From Burkholderiaceae bacterium (GTDB lineage: Bacteria; Pseudomonadota; Gammaproteobacteria; Burkholderiales; Burkholderiaceae_F): DNA of 10,917 nt. Both the position numbers and the translations under genes were made by a program. Below the pieces are notes generated by a model that worked only from the letters and a program-made list of their open reading frames with translations, searched no databases and was not told where the DNA came from. The DNA lies in assembly GCA_013696665.1 (NCBI GenBank), contig JACCYC010000171.1, positions 1 to 10,917 of the forward strand, given 5' to 3'. Below, piece by piece: positions 1 through 5,408 of the stretch (position 1 is its first letter; every line of letters begins with the position of its first letter).

Positions 1-165
1 CGGGGAGGCCCTTCGCGGTGGGCCGACCCAGGCATCAATCAGCGGAATGGCGACGAACGCAATCAGCAGCGAAACCCAGGGCGCGCCGACGCTGACCCAG
101 TGGAGCGGCAGCAGAGAAAATGCAGTGAGAAATATCAGGCCCAAAAGGCCGGCAGCAATCGACAT
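1..165 (-). CDS. N-terminal fragment of a membrane protein, possibly AlkB-like alkane monooxygenase / fatty acid desaturase family
   Basis: An open frame starts at the ATG at 163-165 and runs off the left edge without a stop, giving 55 residues. It starts MSIAAGLLGLIFLTAFSLLP and holds two hydrophobic stretches, about residues 3-20 and 29-46. The second ends in IPLIDAWVGPPRR. Membrane di-iron hydroxylases of the AlkB group have a similar early segment, with a hydrophobic helix followed by PLLD, a few residues and a charged G-x-D/R-R-N-P turn. That resemblance is the only basis for the family suggestion, because the catalytic histidine boxes would lie outside the window. An in-frame TGA lies upstream and no other ATG is available, so the ATG at 165 is the likely start, although no clear Shine-Dalgarno is visible. 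It lies 32 bp downstream of the rlmB stop on the same strand and could be co-transcribed. The membrane character is fairly safe; the function is a guess. Confidence 0.5.
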   Translation of the reverse strand, partial: MSIAAGLLGLIFLTAFSLLPLHWVSVGAPWVSLLIAFVAIPLIDAWVGPPRRASP

Positions 166-197
166 GCAATCAATGCTGCTGCAATCGGGCGGTCACA

Positions 198-959
198 TCA
201 AGCCCGAGCATCCGGCGAAATCGGTATCAAGTCACGCTGCCGCTTCGATTCGAACAGGCAGATGCCCGCTGCCACCGACACGTTCAGGCTTTCGACGTGA
301 CCCGCAAGCGGAATGCGTGCGAGCACATCGCAGCGTTCGCGGGTCAGGCGCCGCAACCCTGCGTCCTCCGCACCCAACGCCCAAGCCAGCGGGCCGGTAA
401 GGTCGATGTCGAACAGCGACTGCGGAGCCTCGCCCGCGGCTCCGACGAGCCGAACACCGGCGTCACGCAGATCGTCCATCGCGCGCGCGAGGTTCGTCAC
501 CGTAATCAGTGGCACCGTTTCGGCAGCGCCTGCGGCGGCTTTCAGCGCGGCGGGCGTCAATTCGGCGGAGCGGTCGCGCGGCACGACCACTGCACTGACG
601 CCCGCGGCGTCCGCGACGCGCAGGCTCGCGCCAAGATTGCGCGGGTCGGTAATGCCGTCGAGCAACAGCAGCAATGAAGTTGCGTTGATTCGATTGAGCA
701 CGTCGTCCCACGACACAGGCTGTTCGAGCTCGGCCGCCACCGCAACAACGCCTTGATGCGGCGCTTCGCCCGCCAGCGCCCGCAGCCGCTCGACATCTGC
801 CGGCGTCGTTCGCACCCCGAGCGCCTTGGCGCGCTGCTGCAGATCGACCATCCGCGCGTCGCGCCGACGCTCATCGACGTACAGCATCTCGATTGACTCG
901 GGTGCGTGCCGCAGTCGCGCGCCCACCGCATGAAACCCCGCCAGCACTCGCTTAGTCAT
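198..959 (-). CDS. rlmB: 23S rRNA (guanosine-2'-O-)-methyltransferase RlmB (SpoU/TrmH family)
   Basis: This 253-residue SPOUT methyltransferase should 2'-O-methylate G2251 in the P-loop of 23S rRNA using S-adenosylmethionine. It starts MTKRVLAGFHAV, a typical RlmB opening for the small substrate-binding domain (about residues 1-75). The trefoil-knot catalytic domain carries all three SpoU motifs: DGITDPRNLGASLR (101-114, with the conserved Asn108 and Arg114), GAEDAGLRR (196-204, Glu198) and IPLAGHVESLNVSVA (216-230). The length is close to the usual 240-250, with a short tail after FESKR. The ATG at 957-959 was preferred over the TTG one codon earlier. It overlaps the rnr stop by one base (TGATG), which suggests translational coupling with RNase R, the usual neighbour of rlmB. 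The ribosome binding site is weak, which also fits coupling. Family and function are very secure. Confidence 0.95.
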   Translation of the reverse strand: MTKRVLAGFHAVGARLRHAPESIEMLYVDERRRDARMVDLQQRAKALGVRTTPADVERLRALAGEAPHQGVVAVAAELEQPVSWDDVLNRINATSLLLLLDGITDPRNLGASLRVADAAGVSAVVVPRDRSAELTPAALKAAAGAAETVPLITVTNLARAMDDLRDAGVRLVGAAGEAPQSLFDIDLTGPLAWALGAEDAGLRRLTRERCDVLARIPLAGHVESLNVSVAAGICLFESKRQRDLIPISPDARA

Positions 960-3364
960 CAACGACCGCGCTTCGCGGCTTTGACCTTGCTATCGCGGCC
1001 GCGAACACCCTTCTTGCCGATCTTGTGCAACTGACCGCGCCGTACCTGGCGACGTTCCACCTTCGCCTGGCGGGCGCGACGTTCTTCGACACTCTCGCCG
1101 CGCTTGCGCTCCTTGTCTTTCGACTCCGCAGTGCTTGCGGCCAACAGCGACTTGCGCGTGTCGCCTTTGACCAGCTTGAAATCGATGCGCCGCGCCTCCA
1201 GGTCTACGCGCGCAACCTGAACGGTCAGGCGATCGCCGAGCCGGTACCGCAGACCGGTGCGCTCGCCGCGCAACTCGTGCAGAGGTTCGTTATACAAAAA
1301 ATATTCCGATCCGAGCTCGGACACGTGCACCAATCCCTCGATATAAAGGTCGTCGAGAACAATGAAGGCGCCAAACGGAACAACCGAGCTCACCGTGCCG
1401 GAATACGTTTCGCCCACGCGTTCCCGCATGTAATAACTCTTCAGCCATGCTTCGACGTCGCGCGATGCATCGTCGGCACGGCGCTCATTGGCGGAACACA
1501 ACAGGCCGAGCTTCTCCCAAACGGCAATGCCTTCAACGACGGCCGCTGGGCGGGTGCTGTGCGCTACGCGCAGTGCAGCGCGCGCCGCGGCGGGCGCCGC
1601 GGCAGCATCCGGATTTGCTGACACCTGAGGCACGTAGTTCTGATGGGCAAGTACCGACTTGATCACTCGATGTACCAGAAGATCCGGATAACGCCTTATC
1701 GGTGAGGTGAAGTGCGTGTACGCCTCGTACGCAAGGCCAAAGTGCCCGGCGTTGTGCGGGCTGTAAACCGCCTGCTGCATTGAACGCAACATCACCGTTT
1801 GCAACAGCTGCGCATCGGGACGAGGTTTGATCTGCTTTAATAACTTGGCGTAGTCGGCGGGTTTCGGCTTCTCCCCACCGTCGAGCGTCAGACCCAATGT
1901 CTTCAGCAATGTGCGCACGTTGGCGAGTCGCTCGGGTGTCGGACCTTCGTGCACGCGGTACAAGCCCTGCTTCTTTGCACGCGCGATGAAGTCAGCGGTG
2001 CACACGTTTGCCGCCAGCATGCATTCTTCGATCAACTTATGGGCATCGTTGCGCGCGCGTGGAACGATCTTTTCGATGCGCCCGTTCGGATCGCACACGA
2101 TGTACGTCTCGGTCGTGTCCAGGTCGATCGCACCGCGCGCCTCGCGGGCGCGCTTGAGCAATTCATAGAGTGAATACAAGTTCTGCAAATGCGGCAACAC
2201 GCTTGCCAGCCGCTCGGCCTCTTTGCTATCGGGCGCAGACAGCGCCTCCCACACGTCTGTGTAGGTCAGCCGGGCGCGCGAATGCATCACAACCGGATAG
2301 AACTGGTAGGCATCGATCGCGCCCTTGTTTGAAATGACGCAATCGCAAACCATCGCGAGACGATCGATATCCGGCTTCAGCGAACAGAGTCCATTGGACA
2401 ACTTCTCGGGCAGCATCGGAATCACGCGGCGCGGAAAGTACACCGACGTCGAGCGGTTCTGCGCCTCGACGTCCAGCGCATCGCCCGGTTTTACGTAGTA
2501 GCTGACATCGGCGATCGCGACGATCAGCCTCCATCCCTTGCGCCGGCCCGATTGGATCACAGGCTCGCAAAAAACCGCATCGTCGAAGTCGCGCGCGTCT
2601 TCGCCATCGATGGTGACCAAAGGCACATCGCGCAAATCGATCCGGCCATGCAGATCCTTCTGCGACACCTCGTCAGGCAGCTTTTCCGAGAGCTTGACAG
2701 CCGCTTCCGGAAACTCGTGCGGCACCGCGAACTTGCGCACCGCAATTTCGATTTCCATGCCGGGATCATCGATAGCGCCGAGCACTTCGATGACGCGGCC
2801 CACTGGCTGCACATAGCGCTGCGGCTGCTGAAGGATCTCAACGACAACGACCTGGCCGGGCTCGGCCGAAAGCGATCCGCCCGGTGGAATCAGGATGTCG
2901 TGCGCGATGCGCTGATCCTCGGGCACGACAATCGTCACGCCGCGCTCGTTAAGCAAGCGCCCGACGAGCTTGTTGGTGCGGCTCTCGATGACCTCGACAA
3001 TCTCGCCTCCGGGCCGGCCGCGGCGATCTGCGCCGGTAATGCGGGCAAGCACACGGTCACCGTGCAGCACTTTGCTCATCTCATGCTCGGAGAGCACGAG
3101 ATCGGCGCCACCGTCGTCACGGATCAGGAAACCGAACCCGTCACGATGGCCCTGCACCTGACCCGACAACAAATTGGCACGTGCTGCAACCAGCAGCAGC
3201 CCCGCGCGATTGCGCACGATGCGTCCCGCGCGTTCGAGTTCTTCGATCTGCCGGTTGAATTCAGCGTGATCCTCCGGAGGCAGCTCGAGCCGCTCGGCCA
3301 GATCAGCGGGCGTCAACGGCGCGCGCGCGGCCGTCAGTGTTTCTACGAGCGAATCGCTATTCAT
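959..3364 (-). CDS. rnr: Ribonuclease R (RNase II/RNB family 3'-5' exoribonuclease)
   Basis: This processive 3'-5' exoribonuclease degrades structured RNA, including rRNA and mRNA fragments and trans-translation targets. Numbered from the ATG at 3364 (801 aa), it has a winged-helix N-terminus (about 1-60) and cold-shock/OB segments with GFGFLI (residues 76-81). The RNB catalytic domain has the acidic motif DGEDARDFDD (253-262, with metal-binding Asp253, 259, 261 and 262) and FTSPIRRYPD (552-561). An S1 domain (about 651-733) and a Lys/Arg-rich tail of about 65 residues follow, both typical of RNase R rather than RNase II. Between the RNB core and CSANERRADDA there is an alanine-rich stretch (about 582-606) that looks longer than in the E. 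coli enzyme. The start is uncertain: in-frame GTG codons at 3383-3385 and 3419-3421 would give 808 or 820 residues. None has a strong Shine-Dalgarno, and the ATG gives the most family-like start. The gene is coupled to rlmB by TGATG. Confidence 0.95.
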   Translation of the reverse strand: MNSDSLVETLTAARAPLTPADLAERLELPPEDHAEFNRQIEELERAGRIVRNRAGLLLVAARANLLSGQVQGHRDGFGFLIRDDGGADLVLSEHEMSKVLHGDRVLARITGADRRGRPGGEIVEVIESRTNKLVGRLLNERGVTIVVPEDQRIAHDILIPPGGSLSAEPGQVVVVEILQQPQRYVQPVGRVIEVLGAIDDPGMEIEIAVRKFAVPHEFPEAAVKLSEKLPDEVSQKDLHGRIDLRDVPLVTIDGEDARDFDDAVFCEPVIQSGRRKGWRLIVAIADVSYYVKPGDALDVEAQNRSTSVYFPRRVIPMLPEKLSNGLCSLKPDIDRLAMVCDCVISNKGAIDAYQFYPVVMHSRARLTYTDVWEALSAPDSKEAERLASVLPHLQNLYSLYELLKRAREARGAIDLDTTETYIVCDPNGRIEKIVPRARNDAHKLIEECMLAANVCTADFIARAKKQGLYRVHEGPTPERLANVRTLLKTLGLTLDGGEKPKPADYAKLLKQIKPRPDAQLLQTVMLRSMQQAVYSPHNAGHFGLAYEAYTHFTSPIRRYPDLLVHRVIKSVLAHQNYVPQVSANPDAAAAPAAARAALRVAHSTRPAAVVEGIAVWEKLGLLCSANERRADDASRDVEAWLKSYYMRERVGETYSGTVSSVVPFGAFIVLDDLYIEGLVHVSELGSEYFLYNEPLHELRGERTGLRYRLGDRLTVQVARVDLEARRIDFKLVKGDTRKSLLAASTAESKDKERKRGESVEERRARQAKVERRQVRRGQLHKIGKKGVRGRDSKVKAAKRGR

Positions 3365-3397
3365 GCGATTTATTTTTTGATTCACAATCTCTTTCTC

Positions 3398-3414
3398 GTT
3401 CGCTTCGGGCGAAC
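3398..3414. other. Small hairpin upstream of rnr
   Basis: A perfect 6-bp inverted repeat, GTTCGC (3398-3403) and GCGAAC (3409-3414), encloses a 5-base loop. It lies between two candidate rnr start codons (GTG 3421 and GTG 3385). It would be in the rnr leader if a downstream start is used, and coding if GTG 3421 is used. No T-run follows on either strand, so it is not an intrinsic terminator. A role in rnr translation is only a possibility. Confidence 0.35.
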
Positions 3415-3425
3415 TGTTCACTTAT

Positions 3426-3453
3426 TTGACTAGATGCCTGCCACCGCTAGAAT
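3426..3453 (+). promoter_or_regulatory. Sigma70-type promoter of tRNA-Leu
   Basis: TTGACT (3426-3431) and TAGAAT (3448-3453) each match the sigma70 consensus at five of six positions and are separated by 16 bp. The tRNA begins nine bases after the -10 box, so the primary transcript would carry only a few leader bases. The discriminator TCGCCGC just after the -10 box is GC-rich, as in stable-RNA promoters that are under growth-rate and ppGpp/DksA control. That regulation is inferred from the pattern, not shown. Confidence 0.75.
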
Positions 3454-3514
3454 TCGCCGCTTGCCCAGATGGCGGAATTGGTAGACGCACTAGGTTCAGG
3501 TCCTAGCGGTGGCA
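3439..3514. repeat. Perfect 12-bp inverted repeat spanning the tRNA-Leu promoter and anticodon/variable region
   Basis: TGCCACCGCTAG at 3439-3450 is the exact reverse complement of CTAGCGGTGGCA at 3503-3514, with 52 bases between the arms. The left arm covers the spacer and the first half of the -10 box of the tRNA promoter. The right arm covers the 3' side of the anticodon stem and the start of the variable arm. The tRNA transcript should contain only the right arm, whereas a minus-strand read-through RNA would contain both and could pair. Origin and function are unknown. Confidence 0.8.
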
Positions 3515-3549
3515 ACACTGTGGAGGTTCGAGTCCTCTTCTGGGCACCA
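3463..3549 (+). tRNA. tRNA-Leu (anticodon CAG), CCA encoded
   Basis: This 87-base type II tRNA reads CUG codons. The acceptor strand GCCCAGA (3463-3469) pairs with TCTGGGC (3539-3545), followed by discriminator A and an encoded CCA (3547-3549). The D arm, with GGCGGAATTGGTAGACGC, is typical of bacterial tRNA-Leu. The anticodon stem CTAGG/CCTAG encloses the loop TTCAGGT, giving anticodon CAG. The long variable arm (around GGTGGCAACACTG) fits the leucine class, and the T arm contains GGTTCGAGTCC. It is the only gene on the plus strand. It lies head-to-head with rnr and tail-to-tail with the phosphoribosyltransferase gene, three bases from that gene's stop codon. It has its own promoter upstream and a terminator just downstream. 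Confidence 0.98.
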
Positions 3550-3552
3550 ATG

Positions 3553-4116
3553 TTATTCAGGGGAGACGGCCTGTGGGCCGGCCACTTTTTTTTTCAATCG
3601 TTCGGCTAATTTCTCGGGGCCCATCGCGTCGTAGATCTCGAACGGTTGATGGATCCACGGATTGGTGGAAAGGTGTTCGACGAAGTAATCCGGTTTGAAC
3701 GTCGAGCATGCCTTGTACCAAATGACACCGGTTCTCACTTCCTCAACCTTTGCGTAGCGCTCCTTTAAGTGGCTTACCACGCGCGCCAGCGTTACTCCCG
3801 AGTCCACCAGATCGTCGACCAGCAGCAAGTTGCCGCGCAGTGCGTCGCTGGTCATCGTGATGTACTCGCCGATATCGAGCTGCCCCTGGCGCGTACCCGC
3901 TGCCGCGCGATACGAGCTTGCTGCCAAAATCGCCAGCGGCACGTCGTAGATGCGCGAGATGACGTCGCCGACCCGCAGGCCCCCGCGTGCCAGACACAAC
4001 AGCGAATCGAAGTGCCAGTTCGATCGGTGCACCAGCAGGCAAAGCTTTTCCACTAAACAGTGATACTCGTCCCAGTCAACATACAGATCGAACTCCGACT
4101 GGGTGGCACTTGTCAT
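3553..4116 (-). CDS. Purine-type phosphoribosyltransferase (PRTase type I), purA-linked
   Basis: This 187-residue type I phosphoribosyltransferase transfers a base to or from PRPP in the cytoplasm. The PRPP-binding signature LLLVDDLVDSGVT spans residues 97-109. An upstream CLARGGLRVGD loop (41-51) and a later TNPWIHQPFEIYD segment (151-163) resemble the Gpt/xanthine-hypoxanthine group, so a purine base is the likely substrate, though the exact base cannot be read from the sequence. As I recall, related genes follow purA in Burkholderiales. The ATG at 4114-4116 overlaps the purA stop by one base (TGATG), so translation is probably coupled. The three lysines at 175-177 are encoded by nine consecutive A residues. 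The DNA for the last ten codons doubles as the terminator of the opposite-strand tRNA-Leu gene. The family is secure, the substrate moderately so. Confidence 0.88.
   Translation of the reverse strand: MTSATQSEFDLYVDWDEYHCLVEKLCLLVHRSNWHFDSLLCLARGGLRVGDVISRIYDVPLAILAASSYRAAAGTRQGQLDIGEYITMTSDALRGNLLLVDDLVDSGVTLARVVSHLKERYAKVEEVRTGVIWYKACSTFKPDYFVEHLSTNPWIHQPFEIYDAMGPEKLAERLKKKVAGPQAVSPE
3573..3594 (+). terminator. Intrinsic terminator of tRNA-Leu inside the phosphoribosyltransferase gene
   Basis: GTGG (3573-3576) pairs with CCAC (3582-3585) around the loop GCCGG and is followed at once by nine T residues (3586-3594). An alternative stem, CGGCC/GGCCG, around TGTG overlaps it. It begins 24 bases after the tRNA CCA, the right place to end the tRNA precursor. 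On the other strand the same bases encode the C-terminus KKKVAG of the phosphoribosyltransferase. The stem is short, so efficiency is uncertain. Confidence 0.6.
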
Positions 4117-5408
4117 CAGTCGAGCGGGTGCCGCAGCACGATCGTCTGTTCGCGATCAGGTCCGGTCGACACCACGACGATTGGCACGCCAAGCACCTCT
4201 GCTAGCCGCTCGAGGTAACGCTGGGCTCCCGATGGGAGCTTGTCCCAGTGCTGCACACCAAAAGTCGATTCGCTCCATCCCGCAAACGTTTCGTACACCG
4301 GCTCGCAACGACTGACCGCTTCGGCACCATACGGCAGAATGTCAACGGACTTGCCGTCCATGGTGTAACCGGTGTTCAACATCACGCGCGGCAGGCCGTC
4401 GAGCACGTCGAGCTTGGTAATGCACAGGCCGGTGGTTCCGTTGAGCTGCACCGCCCGCTTCAACCCCGCTGCGTCGAACCAGCCGCACCGCCGCGGCCGG
4501 CCGGTGACCGATCCGAATTCCTGACCCTTGTTCCGCAGCTGATCCCCGGTCGCGTCCGTAAGCTCAGTCGGGAATGGACCGGAACCGACGCGCGTCGAAT
4601 AGGCCTTGGTAATGCCGAGCACGTAATCGAGCCGCTGAGGTGCAACCCCGGCACCTGCGGCCGCAGCGCCGGCAACGGTATTGCTCGACGTCACATAGGG
4701 GTAGGTGCCGTGATCCACGTCCAGCAGGGCGCCCTGTGCGCCTTCGAACAATAGACGCGCTCCACTCGCCATCACACTGTTGAGCTTGTACGACACGTCG
4801 GTTATCAGGGGTCGTAATCGATCAGCCAACGCAAGTGTTTCGTCGATGACGCTGTTCGCATCGATCGGCTGAGCCGCTAAATAGTGCTCGAGAACGAAGT
4901 TATGCAGGTCGAGTGCTTCGCGCACTTGTTCGGCAAAGCGCGGGGCATCGAACAAATCCTGCGCGCGCACAGCCCGACGCGCGACCTTGTCCTCATATGC
5001 GGGGCCGATGCCGCGGCCGGTCGTTCCGATCTTGGCGGCGCCGCGCTTAATCTCACGCGCAAGATCAAGGGCCACGTGATACTGCAGAATCAACGGACAG
5101 TTGCCGCTGATCAAAAGCCGCGACATCACATCGACGCCAGCCGCCTCGAGTTCATCGATTTCGCTCAGCAACGCGGATGGCGACAACACGACGCCGTTGC
5201 CGATGTAGCAGGCCAGACCCGGCCGCAGGATCCCGGACGGAATCAGCCTGAGAATTGTCTTCTTGCCGTTAATGACGAGTGAGTGTCCGGCGTTATGCCC
5301 GCCTTGAAAGCGCACGACACCGTCAACGCTTTCGGATAGCCAATCGACAATCTTTCCCTTGCCCTCATCACCCCATTGAGTTCCGACGACTACAACGTTT
5401 TGCACCAT
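4116..5408 (-). CDS. purA: Adenylosuccinate synthetase
   Basis: This cytoplasmic enzyme makes adenylosuccinate from IMP, aspartate and GTP, the first committed step from IMP to AMP. It has 430 residues, against 432 in E. coli. Visible signatures include the GTP-binding GTQWGDEGKGK (9-19, with catalytic Asp14) and GGHNAGHS (36-43, His42). Others are GTTGRGIGPAYEDK (128-141), FEGAQGALLDVDHGTYPYVT (221-240), the IMP/GTP region KAYSTRVGSGPFPTEL (268-283) and the guanine-binding TKLDVLDG (331-338). The start ATG (5406-5408) overlaps the hisZ stop by one base, with GGGAA upstream as a plausible ribosome binding site inside hisZ. The stop overlaps the next gene's ATG in the same way. No damage or missing key residue is seen. 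Confidence 0.98.
   Translation of the reverse strand: MVQNVVVVGTQWGDEGKGKIVDWLSESVDGVVRFQGGHNAGHSLVINGKKTILRLIPSGILRPGLACYIGNGVVLSPSALLSEIDELEAAGVDVMSRLLISGNCPLILQYHVALDLAREIKRGAAKIGTTGRGIGPAYEDKVARRAVRAQDLFDAPRFAEQVREALDLHNFVLEHYLAAQPIDANSVIDETLALADRLRPLITDVSYKLNSVMASGARLLFEGAQGALLDVDHGTYPYVTSSNTVAGAAAAGAGVAPQRLDYVLGITKAYSTRVGSGPFPTELTDATGDQLRNKGQEFGSVTGRPRRCGWFDAAGLKRAVQLNGTTGLCITKLDVLDGLPRVMLNTGYTMDGKSVDILPYGAEAVSRCEPVYETFAGWSESTFGVQHWDKLPSGAQRYLERLAEVLGVPIVVVSTGPDREQTIVLRHPLD

Noticed and set aside
960..962. TTG start one codon upstream of rlmB
   Set aside because: The adjacent ATG at 959 overlaps the rnr stop as TGATG, like two other junctions in the window, and gives the normal MTKRVLAGFHAV start.
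1025..1621. Plus-strand open frame of 198 codons
   Set aside because: Antisense shadow of the 3' half of rnr, with no recognisable domain or ribosome binding site.
2552..3433. Long plus-strand open frame (293 codons) opposite rnr
   Set aside because: It lies wholly antisense to the well-conserved RNase R gene, shows no family resemblance, and reflects the lack of stops in GC-rich DNA.
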